NCBI GenBank assembly: GCA_963707665.1 | Contig: CAVPQU010000007.1 | Location: 138,593 to 202,592, forward strand | DNA: 64,000 bases | Direction: 5' to 3' | Source of the DNA: DATJCV01 sp963707665 | Lineage (GTDB): Bacteria > Pseudomonadota > Gammaproteobacteria > Burkholderiales > Burkholderiaceae_D | Shown: in pieces, positions 38,826 to 48,112 of the stretch | Layout: every line of letters begins with the position of its first letter | How positions within the stretch are numbered: position 1 is the first letter of the stretch | Position numbers and translations under genes: made by a program | Notes under the pieces: model-generated | Told to the model about the DNA's origin: nothing | The model's database searches: none | Seen by the model: the letters and a program-made list of their open reading frames with translations, nothing else

Positions 38826-39228
38826 ATTCACGTTCCGATCATTGCCGAAAGCGAAATCGAATTCAGCGCGATTCGTGCCCAGGGCGCCGGCGGCCAGAAC
38901 GTCAACAAGGTGTCCAGTGCAGTGCATTTGCGCTTTGACATACGCGCCTCCTCGCTGCCGGCGGTGTTGCAGGAACGTCTGCTGCGATTGAATGACCAAC
39001 GCATTACGCGGGACGGCGTGGTGGTCATCAAGGCACAGGCGCACCGCAGCCAGGAAAAGAACAAGGCGGAGGCTCATCCAGCGCTTGCAGGAACTGGTGG
39101 CCGGCGTCGCCGTGGTGCCGCGCCCGCGGCGCGCCACCAAGCCGACCCGCAGCTCGCAACAAAAGCGGCTGGAGCAAAAAAGCAATCGCGGGCAGATCAA
39201 GTCGATGCGCGGCAAAATATCGGAGTGA
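38826..39228 (+). CDS. arfB: Peptidyl-tRNA hydrolase ArfB, one apparent frameshift
   Basis: ArfB rescues stalled ribosomes by hydrolysing peptidyl-tRNA with its GGQ motif, and uses a basic tail to sense an empty mRNA channel. The sequence reads IHVPIIAESEIEFSAIRAQG then AGGQNVNKVSSAVHLRFDI. After NKAEA an extra T (near 39075) shifts the frame; the other frame continues IQRLQELVAG and ends with the Lys/Arg-rich QKSNRGQIKSMRGKISE. The start is uncertain. Homology begins at an ATT codon (38826) with AAGGA 11 bases upstream, while in-frame ATGs at 38706 and 38757 lack ribosome sites. Total length is about 134 residues. Confidence 0.85.
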
Positions 39229-39280
39229 AGGCCGGCTGCTGGAACGGCGGCCGCCATCACCTGGCGCCGGGAGCTACGAG

Positions 39281-39700
39281 ATGACCGATCCCTTCCATCT
39301 GCAACGTTTCGTCGATGCCCAGCAGGGCGTGTATGACGCCGCCTGCGCCGAACTGCGCGCCGGTCGCAAACGCAGCCATTGGATGTGGTTCATCTTTCCC
39401 CAGATCGAGGGCCTGGGATACAGCGCGCTGGCGCAGCGATACGGGATATCTTCGCTCGACGAGGCCAAGGCCTATCTGCGGCATCCGCTCCTGGGAGCGC
39501 GGCTGCGCGAATGCAGCCGCATCGTGGCCGATCTCGATGGTCACTCGGTGGAACAAATATTCGGCGCACCGGACGACATGAAATTCCGCTCCTCGATGAC
39601 CTTGTTCGCCGCGGCCAGCGCCGGCGACACGGTGTTCCTCGACTGTTTGCAGAAATATTTTGGTGGACAACAAGACCCCTTGACGCTTGCCCGGCTGTGA
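39281..39700 (+). CDS. DUF1810 family protein
   Basis: A 139-residue protein starting MTDPFHLQRFVDAQQGVYDA with the family motif SHWMWFIFPQIEGLGYS and later VEQIFGAPDDMKFRSSMTLF. The length is that of the whole family. DUF1810 proteins are small cytosolic proteins of unknown function. The gene lies 52 bases after arfB on the same strand. A degenerate copy of its 5' end is found at 28559. Confidence 0.92.
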   Translation: MTDPFHLQRFVDAQQGVYDAACAELRAGRKRSHWMWFIFPQIEGLGYSALAQRYGISSLDEAKAYLRHPLLGARLRECSRIVADLDGHSVEQIFGAPDDMKFRSSMTLFAAASAGDTVFLDCLQKYFGGQQDPLTLARL

Positions 39701-39791
39701 GCTTGGCCCGGCGCTCCCGGCTATGCGCCGGATAGCGACGCCCAATGAAGCGATGCGCGCGGCCAAGCCGTCATTCGGCATCCTGCATCGG

Positions 39792-41188
39792 TTATCCAGC
39801 GCGCTTGCGTCGGGCAAACAGGACGATCAAGGCGATGATCACCACCAGCGCCAGCGCCATTCCAACCCGCGCCAGCATGACCAGATTGGTGGAGGAGCCG
39901 CCGCCCGCGCGCAGCTGCTGCACCTGTTCCGCGCTGACCTGCGCTTTCGGGTTGCCGTAATGCTGGGTGAGATACGAGCTCAGCGTCGCGATCTGCTGAT
40001 CCGACAGTTCGTGGGCAAATCCCGGCATCCGCACCTGCGCCGGCTCGCCCTGGCGCTGGACGCCTTCCAGCATGACCATCACCAGGTTGCTGGGGTTGCT
40101 GCGGCCGGTCGCGGTGTTGTGAAACAGCGGCGGCAGGCCGCCGTCGAAGCTGCCCTGGCCGCGCGCCTGGTGGCAGGTCGCGCAATAGGCATCGTACAGT
40201 TGCGCCCCGGTCATCTGGTTGCGGTCCTTGGGCCACGCCCTGCCGCGGATGCTGTTCAGCTCGTCGGCCGCCGCGCCCCAGGCATACACCGGTTTGCTGT
40301 CGGCGGCGTCATGCTGCGCCGGCACGCTCTTCAGGTAGACCGCGATTGCCTGTAAATCTTCCTTGCTCAGATGGCGCAGGCTGTTGTCGATCGCCTCGGT
40401 CATCGGACCGGCTGCCTGGCCTTTGGCGGCGCTGCCCAGGCGCATGTAGTCCACCAGCTCCTGTGCGCTCCAGCCGCCGATGCCGCTATTCACGTCCGAG
40501 GTGATATTGGGCGCGTTCCAGGCGCCCACATCGGCGCCGGCGAGCTCGCGCGACGATTGTTCCGCCATCAGCATGTTGCGCGGCGTATGGCAGGCGCTGC
40601 AATGCGCGAGGCCGCGCGTCAGATAGGCGCCGCGGTTCCATTCCGCAGACTTGCCGGCATCTGGCACGAACGGCTTGTCGTCCAGGAACAGCAGGTTCCA
40701 GGCCGCCATCGATAGCCGGATATTGAAGGGAAACGGCAGCCGGGTGGCCGGCGGGCTGGTCTCGGCTGGTTCGACTGCGTGCATGAACCAGGCGTACAAC
40801 GCCTGCACGTCGCCGTCGGTGACCAAGGCGTAGGAGGTGTAGGGCATCGCCGGGTAGAGGCGCTGGCCGTCGGCGCGCACGCCGCGCCGTAAGGCGTCGC
40901 TGAATTGCGCCAGCGTGTAGTTGCCGATGCCATGCGTTTTCGAGGGCGTGATGTTGGTCGAGACGATGGGGCCGACCGGCGTCGCCAGCGACAGGCCGCC
41001 GGCCATCGGCTTGCCGCCCGGCGCGGTATGACAAGCCACGCAGTCGCCGGCGGCCGCCAGGTACTGGCCGCGCTGGATCAGTTCGGCGTCGCTGCCGGCA
41101 GCGGCGGCGCACACGTTCAGGCTGGCCAGCGCCAATGCCAGCGCGGCGGCGCCGAGAGCGCATGAGAGATGCGTGCGCGCACTGTCAT
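39792..41188 (-). CDS. Triheme cytochrome c subunit of a membrane GMC dehydrogenase, one apparent frameshift
   Basis: Three CxxCH heme sites are present: AGDCVACHTAPGG, AHCSACHTPRNM and YCATCHQARGQG, with a C-terminal membrane helix before FARRKRAG. This is the cytochrome subunit of gluconate/fructose/alcohol-type flavocytochrome dehydrogenases, passing electrons to ubiquinone or an oxidase. The start ATG (41188) overlaps the GMC stop (ATGA) and begins MTVRARISHALS. A one-base deficit near 41146, inside the signal peptide, shifts the frame. The rest, ALALALASLNVCAAAAGSDA onward, is intact to 39792. Corrected length is about 465 residues. Confidence 0.88.
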
Positions 41189-42825
41189 GACGCCTGCCCT
41201 GCGGCAGCCGCGGGCGGCGCCGGCGCCCGCGCTTGTTGCGACAGAATATGCTGCGCCGTGCGCAGCGCCACCGCCAGCCCGTTCTCGGTCGAGTTGCAGG
41301 TGCCGGCGGTCGGCAGCACACCGGTGCTGGCAAAAAACAGGTTCTCGTGGTCGTGCGCGCGGCCCCATTGGTCGCATATCGAAGTCTTGGGGTCATTGCC
41401 CATGCTGAGCGTGCCGCAGATGTGCTGGTTGTTGGCGAAATCGCCTTCCTTGCTGTAGCGCAGGTTGGTGCCGCCCAGCAGTTCGGCGATGCGCGTGAAA
41501 TCCTGTTTCGAACGCTCGTGCCCGCGCCGCGTGTAGTCGTCGATCGCATAATGCGCCTGCGGTTTCGGGATGCCCATCGCATCCTTTTCGGCGGCGAGCG
41601 TGATGCGGTGATCCGGATGCGGCAGGACTTCCAACACGTTCTTGACGTTGAGCTCGTGCGCCACGCCATGCCGCAGCCGCTTTTCCAGTTCCGCACCATA
41701 GACGCCGTCGGTGATCAGCGCCCGGGTCACGCCATCGACCCGCGAAATGTTGGTGAAGTCGAGGCGGTACGGTGCATGCTCGGCGCGGAAGGCGCCGTCG
41801 CGCATGATATTGATCGAGCTCGGACTTTGCGGCCCGCGCCCGAGCCACAGTTCCTCGTCGCCGTCGAAGGTGAGCGAGGTGCTGGGGTGGTCCATCAGGT
41901 TGCGACCCACCATGTCGGAACTGTTGGCCAGGCCCTTCGGATATTTGTCGCTGGCCGACAGCAGCAACAGCCGCGGGCTTTCGATGCCGTTGGCAGCGAC
42001 GATGAAGGTCTTGCCGGCGACGCGGTGCGAAGCCTTGTCGGGGTCGTAGTAGAGCGCGGCCACGATACGGCCCTGGGCGTCGTGTTCCAGCTGGTAGACG
42101 TTGGCGTTCGGCAGCAGCTTGACGCCGGCGGCTTCGGCCGCGGCGGCGGCGATGCCGCCGTGGTACTGGGCGTCGATCGGGCAGATCGGCTGGCAGCTGT
42201 TGTTGCCGCAGCAGGCCGGCCGGCCGTCGTAGCTGCGGCTGTTGCGCGCGGTGGTGTTGCTGACCACCTCGTAGACCGACGCCAGCCGTTCGCGGATGCG
42301 GCGCATCGCATACGGCTCGGCCACTGGCTCCATCGGGAACGGCTGCTGGCGCGGCGAGCCGGTATTCGGCGCGCCCGAGACGCCCATGATCTCCTCCGCT
42401 TCCTGATAAAAGGGTTCCAGGTCTTCGTAAGTGATCGGCCAGTCGACGCCGACGCCGTACAGGCTTTTGATCTTGAAGTCGTTCGGCACATTGCGCCAGG
42501 CGTGCGCCGCCCAGTGCCAGGTGGTGCCGCCGACCTGGCGGATGTATTCGGCCGGGTAGGGGTAGGGGCCGGCCTGCACCAGGTAGCCGTTGTCCTCGGG
42601 CTGGTAGATCGGATGCGGCGCCCACGGCGTCGACGGGTAGGGCGACATCCAGTCGCTCCTGCTGGCGGAATTGCGAAAGCGCGCCACCAGTTCAGCCCGC
42701 GTCACGCGTGGTCCGGCTTCCAGGATGATGACCGAGGCACCCGCCTGGGCCAGCTTGCGCGCGGTCAGGGAACCGATGATGCCGGAACCGATGACCACGA
42801 AATCGGCGGATAGCTGCTCAGCCAT
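41185..42825 (-). CDS. GMC-family FAD dehydrogenase, catalytic subunit
   Basis: A 546-residue GMC oxidoreductase, the catalytic subunit of a membrane-bound sugar or gluconate dehydrogenase. The FAD Rossmann motif is FVVIGSGIIGSLTARKLAQA; RQVGGTTWHWAAHAWRNVP and the C-terminal STGVLPTAGTCNSTENGLA carry other flavin and active-site features. GAGGAGCGCAC directly precedes the ATG. It lies between the small gamma subunit (nine-base gap) and the cytochrome (four-base overlap), the standard three-gene order. The substrate (gluconate, fructose, sorbitol or another polyol) cannot be decided from sequence alone. Confidence 0.9.
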   Translation of the reverse strand: MAEQLSADFVVIGSGIIGSLTARKLAQAGASVIILEAGPRVTRAELVARFRNSASRSDWMSPYPSTPWAPHPIYQPEDNGYLVQAGPYPYPAEYIRQVGGTTWHWAAHAWRNVPNDFKIKSLYGVGVDWPITYEDLEPFYQEAEEIMGVSGAPNTGSPRQQPFPMEPVAEPYAMRRIRERLASVYEVVSNTTARNSRSYDGRPACCGNNSCQPICPIDAQYHGGIAAAAAEAAGVKLLPNANVYQLEHDAQGRIVAALYYDPDKASHRVAGKTFIVAANGIESPRLLLLSASDKYPKGLANSSDMVGRNLMDHPSTSLTFDGDEELWLGRGPQSPSSINIMRDGAFRAEHAPYRLDFTNISRVDGVTRALITDGVYGAELEKRLRHGVAHELNVKNVLEVLPHPDHRITLAAEKDAMGIPKPQAHYAIDDYTRRGHERSKQDFTRIAELLGGTNLRYSKEGDFANNQHICGTLSMGNDPKTSICDQWGRAHDHENLFFASTGVLPTAGTCNSTENGLAVALRTAQHILSQQARAPAPPAAAAGQAS

Positions 42826-42834
42826 GTGCGCTCC

Positions 42835-43354
42835 TCATGTCGGTTTCCTGCCCCAGCTGCCGTAGGGGCCGTAGGCGTAGGTGGGCGGCTTCAGGACATC
42901 GGCGACGATCTCGGCATTCAGCGCGGTTTCAAACGCCAGGCAGCGCGCGCGTTGCTTGCTGCCGACGATGCCCATGTACCAGGCGGTGACGATGATGCGC
43001 GGCAACGGCGCCAGCGGCGATTTCTCGGCTGTCCAGCAGCTTTTGCAATTGCATTGGATCGGTCTTGCGTTCGTTGATCAGCGTCAGCAGCGCCTGCGCC
43101 GCCGCCGGGAAGCCGGGATCGTCGGCCTTGAGGGCGTCGTACAGGCGCTTGGCCTGCGCATTGTCGAGCGACTGGCGACCGGCGAGGATGGCCGACAACG
43201 CCAGGAAGGCCCCCTGGTCGGTATCGGCCACCGGTTGCGCCAGCGCCCAAGGGATCAATGAGGCGGTGTAGGCCGTCAGCAATCCCGCCAGCAAGAGCCG
43301 CCTCGTCGGGTCGGGCGGACCGAGGTCTTTCCCTGCTTTACTCGGATGATGCAT
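42835..43354 (-). CDS. Gluconate 2-dehydrogenase subunit 3 family protein, one apparent frameshift
   Basis: The small gamma subunit of the flavocytochrome dehydrogenase, which aids export of the complex. It starts MHHPSKAGKDLGPPDPTRRL; the Arg pair followed by LLLAGLLTAYTASLIPWALA resembles a Tat-type signal. After QKLLDS an extra C (near 43037) shifts the frame. The second frame reads KSPLAPLPRIIVTAWYMGIV and ends PPTYAYGPYGSWGRKPT at 42835, with the conserved end motif. Corrected length is about 172 residues, normal for the family. It is the first gene of the operon. Confidence 0.88.
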
Positions 43355-43558
43355 AGCGAGTACCTGTCACAGTGCTTGCAATCAAGGTCGCCGAAATAGG
43401 CAAACAAGGCGACTCTCCTGTCCTTTTGATCCTGCTCCCTGAAACGCTATTCGTCTACTTGAGTTTCATCCAATGCTTGCCGATGGCAGGGCATCGATGA
43501 TTTTCCGCGTCATGGACGGCCGACCAAATTCATTCCACCAGCGCACCCGCGCTAAGCC

Positions 43559-44188
43559 TTAAAGCAATTTGCAGGCTTCATCGAAATCAAGGCGCGGGCT
43601 GCGCGGGAACAGCTTGGCTGGATCGCCATAGCCAAGATTGCACAAGAAGTTGGTTTTGATATGGCTGTCGGGGAAATACTCGTATTCGAAGTTTGACCGC
43701 TGCTCGCTGGGGAAAAATTCATGGTCGACTTTGGCTTGATCGAAACCCGACATCGGTCCGCAATCCAGTCCCAAGGCACGCGCCGCGACGATGAAATAGG
43801 CACCTTGCAGAGAGCTATTGCGGCGTGCCGTGACCTCGGCCAATTCTGGTGTGTTGGCGAACCACGAGCGCGCGTCTGCATGCGGAAATAGTTTTGGCAG
43901 TTGTTCGTAGAACCTGCCGTCGTAGCCAATAATCGCTGTGACCGGCGCGGCCATGGTTTTATCAACATTGCCCGGTGCAAGTGCCGGCAACAAGCGCTGT
44001 TTCGCTTCCGGCGTGCGCAGGAAAAGAATGCGTGCCGGACAGCAATTGGCGCTGGTCGGCCCCCACTTCATGATCTCGTAAATCTGCTTCAGGATATCGT
44101 CGCTTACCGGCTTGCCTGACCACTCAGTATAGGTCCGTGCATTACGAAACAACAGGTCGAGGCCTTCTTGGTTGAGTTGCTTGTTCAA
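43559..44188 (-). CDS. Nitroreductase-family protein (RutE/HadB-like malonic semialdehyde reductase)
   Basis: A 209-residue FMN-dependent nitroreductase-fold protein. It begins at a TTG codon at 44188 (MNKQLNQEGLDLLFRNARTY), supported by an excellent AAGGAG seven bases upstream and the absence of a nearby ATG. Family features are GPTSANCCPARILFLRTPEA and GLDCGPMSGFDQAKVDHEFF, the latter strongly typical of RutE/HadB-like malonic semialdehyde reductases. No other rut genes are nearby, so a general quinone or nitro reductase role is possible. It is 11 bases upstream of the porin stop, on the same strand. Confidence 0.85.
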   Translation of the reverse strand: MNKQLNQEGLDLLFRNARTYTEWSGKPVSDDILKQIYEIMKWGPTSANCCPARILFLRTPEAKQRLLPALAPGNVDKTMAAPVTAIIGYDGRFYEQLPKLFPHADARSWFANTPELAEVTARRNSSLQGAYFIVAARALGLDCGPMSGFDQAKVDHEFFPSEQRSNFEYEYFPDSHIKTNFLCNLGYGDPAKLFPRSPRLDFDEACKLL

Positions 44189-44199
44189 AGTTGATCTCC

Positions 44200-45372
44200 T
44201 TAAAAACTATGGCGTACGCCGATCATCAGGACTGACTGATTGCGACCGGAAGAAGGCGTGCCGCTTTGCGAATCACCGACCACCGCCACCGCGTTGACCG
44301 GGTTGCCGGTGCCCGCCGCGCCCAGCGTCTGGCCCTTGGCGATCTGCCAGGCTTCCAGTACGTAAAACGCGGTGCGCTTGGATAGCGAATAGGTTTGTTC
44401 GAACGAAATTTGCTGGTAGCGCGCCGGGTCGGTAATGCCGTTGGCGGCATTTTCCCGGGTATAGCTGTAACCGGCGCTGACGAACAGGGCGGGATAAAGC
44501 TGATAAGTCGCGACCAGGCCGGCGGTATTGAAGACCGCGGTGTTGGCGAACAGCGAGCTGCTCTTCGGCCGATACGCGACATTGGTGGCGTTGACGCCGA
44601 GCGTCAGCTTGCCGGCCGTATAGCGCGCCGCCGCACCGAGGTATTGCACCGAGTCGGCCGACAGATAACCTTGGTTGACCGGCGAGATCGTGAAGCTGCC
44701 CGAGGCGTTTGGATCAAACACGCCGGGGGTATTGCCGTTTTTCAATCGTAAGTAACCGAGCGCGAAATTCCAGGCGTTGACATCGTATTTGAACGCGGCG
44801 CTGACGGAATTTCCGCTTGAGGTCTGGCCGGCGACTTCGCCGAATCCATACATAACGCCGACTTGCGCTCCCGACCACAGCGGCGAGGTATAGCTCACTG
44901 AATTCTTGGCGCGGATCGTGGTGTCGAGTCCGTCGATGTCGCCCGGATGCGCGCCGGTGGCGCCGGTCAGCGCGGCGACCGGGCCGATCGGCCCGATGAA
45001 CAGGTAATACGGCGTGTACTGGCGGCCGGCGGTCAGCGTGCCGTAGCGGGTATTGGCGAGGCCGACGTAGGCCTGGCGATTGAACAGGGTGTTGGCGGAA
45101 CTCATGGCACCGGTGTCGGCCTCGAAGCCGTTTTCCAGCACGAACAGCGCTTGCGAACCGCCGCCCAAGTCTTCAGTACCCTTGAAGCCGAGCCGGCTGG
45201 CGGCAAGATTGCCGCTGCGCATGTAGGTGTTGGACGCTCCGCCTTGATTGCTGGAATGCACCAGCGCCAGATCGACCACGCCATATATCGTCAGGTTGGT
45301 TTGTGCCGCCGCCTGGCCGGAGATGCCGGCCGCCGCCGCTGCCACCAGCAGAAAACCGCTTTTCAGAGTCAT
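44200..45372 (-). CDS. General porin (Gram-negative porin family)
   Basis: A 390-residue outer-membrane beta-barrel porin. The signal peptide MTLKSGFLLVAAAAAGISGQ ends at AAAQ and is followed by TNLTIYGVVDLALVHSS, the classic beta-proteobacterial porin start. The last residue is Phe (VLMIGVRHSF), the assembly signal. GAGGAACCTGAA precedes the ATG at 45372, chosen over a longer frame to 45462. The porin and the downstream reductase may form an operon. Confidence 0.93.
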   Translation of the reverse strand: MTLKSGFLLVAAAAAGISGQAAAQTNLTIYGVVDLALVHSSNQGGASNTYMRSGNLAASRLGFKGTEDLGGGSQALFVLENGFEADTGAMSSANTLFNRQAYVGLANTRYGTLTAGRQYTPYYLFIGPIGPVAALTGATGAHPGDIDGLDTTIRAKNSVSYTSPLWSGAQVGVMYGFGEVAGQTSSGNSVSAAFKYDVNAWNFALGYLRLKNGNTPGVFDPNASGSFTISPVNQGYLSADSVQYLGAAARYTAGKLTLGVNATNVAYRPKSSSLFANTAVFNTAGLVATYQLYPALFVSAGYSYTRENAANGITDPARYQQISFEQTYSLSKRTAFYVLEAWQIAKGQTLGAAGTGNPVNAVAVVGDSQSGTPSSGRNQSVLMIGVRHSF

Positions 45373-45486
45373 TTCAGGTTCCTCCTGGTTGGCACGGCAA
45401 AGCTGCTGCGGCTTGTTTTGGCGGACCGGCGGTGTGCCTTTCAGCGCGCAAACGGCGGTCATTCACGACATGAGCCGGCCGCCAGC

Positions 45487-45828
45487 TCAGGCGGTGTTGG
45501 CGGAATAGGCATCCATCACCCGCGCCGAATAGATCAGCGTGGCGCCGGCATTGACGGCGACCGCGACGCCCAGCACTTCCATGATCTCTTCGCGGGTAGC
45601 GCCCTGCTTGACCGCGGCATCGGTATGGACGGTGATGCAGCCATCGCACTGGCGCGTGACCGCGACTGCCAGCGCAACCAGTTCACGCGTTTTGGCATCG
45701 AGTTTCCCGGTCTTGGCGCCGGCATGCGCGAGCGCCGCATAACCGCGCACGGTATCGGGACTCAGCTTGGCGATCTCGGCAATCCCGGCTGTCACTTGTT
45801 TCCGGTATTCATTCCAGTCGAGCATCAT
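45487..45828 (-). CDS. Carboxymuconolactone decarboxylase/AhpD-like protein
   Basis: A 113-residue protein with the AhpD-like core RELVALAVAVTRQCDGCITV followed by HTDAAVKQGATREEIMEVLG. The CxxC (CDGC) and the following His form a redox site that reduces peroxides or acts as a disulfide reductase. GGAGAATTCAC precedes the ATG at 45828. It lies between the porin and a broken MoaF-like gene, all on the minus strand. Confidence 0.9.
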   Translation of the reverse strand: MMLDWNEYRKQVTAGIAEIAKLSPDTVRGYAALAHAGAKTGKLDAKTRELVALAVAVTRQCDGCITVHTDAAVKQGATREEIMEVLGVAVAVNAGATLIYSARVMDAYSANTA

Positions 45829-45870
45829 GTGAATTCTCCAATCGCGTTCAGGTGTGTACCCATGGCATCC

Positions 45871-46204
45871 TTATTGCGACGGCCGAATCACGCCCTTCCA
45901 GCGCCGGAATTGCCTGGATACGAAGTCGGTGAGGTTCGCGAAGACCATGCCTAAGCCGTAATCCTCGACATGGGTCACGGTATTGCCGGTTTGCGATTCC
46001 GCTCAAGTGGCCATGTAGAGGTCGGGGCCGAGCTCGGTCATTTCGCTGTCGAACCTGTTGAGCGTGTTTTTGGGATAGCCGGCATCCGCTCGCCACCACC
46101 CTGACTTCCAGATGCCGGGAATCGATAAAATGCAATTCGTAGATGGCCTGCGGGCCGAAATCGAACACGAATCTGTGGCCAATCACTTGAACCTTGCCGC
46201 TCAT
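45871..46204 (-). pseudogene. MoaF-like small protein, frameshift plus nonsense codon
   Basis: The frame starts MSGKVQVIGHRFVFDFGPQA then IYELHFIDSRHLEVRVVAS, a lipocalin-like strand pattern similar to MoaF-domain proteins. An extra base near 46086 shifts the frame, and the second frame continues DAGYPKNTLNRFDSEMTELG then PDLYMAT. A TGA (probably from TGG, in ATWAES) follows near 46011, after which the frame resumes ESQTGNTVTHVEDYGLGMVF to a TAA at 45871. Two separate defects make true loss more likely here than elsewhere, though errors could explain both. Confidence 0.6.
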
Positions 46205-46427
46205 CGCCGTTTCCCATAGCTTGATCGACCCGCGGCACATCCTGGCGGATGAAGCACCCGTCGCTTCCAAGGCCGGAAGTGCGTGCACCCATCCACCGGG
46301 CAACGTATCGAGCGCCCTCTTCAAGGTTGACGCGGGTTGCCGTCCGGCCAGTTAGCGCTGTCGAGTCGAGCTTTTAATTTGGCGGTGTTTGCCGTTGGCG
46401 GGTTTGATATGGCTCAAGCACGCTTGC

Positions 46428-47353
46428 TTACGGATAGCGCACCGGCTTGCCGGGAGGATCGGGCAGTGGAATGAATTCGGTCTCCTGTGGCACCTTCGGA
46501 AAACGCTGGTCGCGCCAGTCCTGCTTGGCCTGTTCGATGCGCTCGGCCGAACTAGAAACGAAGTTCCAGGTGAGATAGCGCGGCCCGTCCATTGGTTCGC
46601 CGCCCAGCAGCATGAGCCGCGCCGGAGCAGCGCCGGCGCTGGCCAGCGTCACACGCTGGCCCGGCTTCAGCACCAGCAGCTGGCCGGCCTCGAACACGCC
46701 GTCCGCACCGAGGTCCAGCCGGCCTGCGACCACATACAGCGCCCGTTCCGCATACTCGGCGGGAATTTCCAGGCGCGCGCCGGGCTGCAGCTCCACGTCG
46801 GCGTAGAACATCGGCGACAGGGTCGGCACCGGCGAGCGGCGCCCGAACAGGCTGCCGGCGATGATGCGCGCCGTCACTCCTTCGCCTTCTTCCACCGGCA
46901 GGTCGGCCATGCCGGTGTGCAGAAAGGCGGGCTCGCTTTCTTCGTGCACGCGCGGCAGTGCCACCCAGCATTGCAGGCCGGACAGCGAGGATTGCTGTCG
47001 CCGCAGCTCCCGCGCGGTGCGTTCGGAATGGACGATGCCGCATCCCGCCGTCATCCAGTTGACGTCGCCGGGGCGGATCGGCTGCACGCTGCCGAGGCTG
47101 TCGCGATGCAGGATTTCGCCGGAAAACAGGTAGGTTACGGTGGCCAGGCCGATGTGCGGATGCGGCCGTACGTCCAGGCCCTGGCCGGGGCGAAGAGATG
47201 CGGCCCCATCTGGTCGAGAAACACGAACGGCCCCACCATGCGCCGCTGGCGCGACGGCAGCGCGCGCCGCACCTCGAAGCCATCGCCAAGGTCATGCGTG
47301 CGCGGCACCACCACGACTTCGAGGGCGCTGTCCGATGGCAAGCTGTCTTGCAT
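46428..47353 (-). CDS. Pirin-family bicupin protein, one apparent frameshift
   Basis: Pirins are iron-binding double cupins, some acting as quercetin dioxygenases or redox-sensitive regulators. The N-terminus MQDSLPSDSALEVVVVPRTH leads to FVFLDQMGPHLFAP, where one G is missing (near 47200). The other frame restores the metal-binding LDVRPHPHIGLATVTYLFSG and GDVNWMTAGCGIVHSER. The second cupin follows to the C-terminus PLPDPPGKPVRYP. Corrected length is about 309 residues. A paired-box element lies 123 bases upstream of the start. Confidence 0.9.
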
Positions 47354-47475
47354 GCTGGTCCTTTCCTGATTGGCTGATGGCGGCGCAACTGCGGCGACAC
47401 GCGCCGTCGCAAGCCTGAATTTTGCGCCTTATTTCAGAGCCGCTCGTCATGCCTTCGAGCTTCCCGGCGTAGGAA

Positions 47476-47537
47476 CATACTCCCGCTTTAGGCCTGCTAT
47501 CTCGGGCAATAAATGGCCATTAAGCCAACATACTCCC
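47476..47537 (-). repeat. Paired-box element, copy 3
   Basis: On the minus strand GGGAGTATG occurs at 47529-47537 and again at 47476-47484, exactly 53 bp apart, with the central box GCCCGAGAT at 47499-47507. It lies 123 bases upstream of the pirin start and between pirin and doxX. It also contains AATGGCCATT, a palindrome not shared by all copies. Confidence 0.7.
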
Positions 47538-47566
47538 GTCGCTTAGCTGAGGCGCACAGCTTGTTT

Positions 47567-47965
47567 CTAGCTGAGTCGCGGCTCGGTGGCAGTTTCGCGG
47601 TCGACGCTCGGTGATCCGGCGCCAAATTTCACGACCATGAGCAGGCCGCCGGCCATCGACAGATTTTTCATGAAATTGATCATCTGCATCTGGTCGGCAA
47701 AATTGGTGTGCGCGATCAGCGCCGATCCGATGGAAAACAGCGCCAGGATGGCCGCCACCCAGCGCGCCTGGAAGCCGAACAGCAAAGCCAGGCCGCCGCC
47801 TAGTTCGATCAAAATCACCAGTGGCGTCAGCAGGCTGGGCAGCGGCAGGCCTATCGAGGCAAAGTAGCCTTGGGTGGCGGCATAGCCGGTGAGTTTGCCA
47901 AAGCCGGAGATGATGAAAATCTGCGCCATCAACAGCCGGGCAGCGATGCTCAGAAACTTATCCAT
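47567..47965 (-). CDS. DoxX-family membrane protein
   Basis: A 132-residue, four-helix membrane protein: MDKFLSIAARLLMAQIFIIS, GFGKLTGYAATQGYFASIGL, LLTPLVILIELGGGLALLFG and NLSMAGGLLMVVKFGAG. This is the DoxX/DoxD-like fold, found with redox enzymes and thought to handle electrons or small molecules at the membrane. AAGGAGGCATC precedes the ATG at 47965. It is upstream of pirin on the same strand, separated by the paired-box element. Confidence 0.9.
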   Translation of the reverse strand: MDKFLSIAARLLMAQIFIISGFGKLTGYAATQGYFASIGLPLPSLLTPLVILIELGGGLALLFGFQARWVAAILALFSIGSALIAHTNFADQMQMINFMKNLSMAGGLLMVVKFGAGSPSVDRETATEPRLS

Positions 47966-48112
47966 GATGCCTCCTTGTGAGTAAGAGCGGAGAAATCGAA
48001 AAATGCGTCATCCAAGGATAATGTATCTGCATTCGCAGCGCTTCTATTCCACCACGGCAAGGGCAATTTGACATGAAACGAAGGACGTTCCGTGCTGCCT
48101 TGCCCGCCGATC

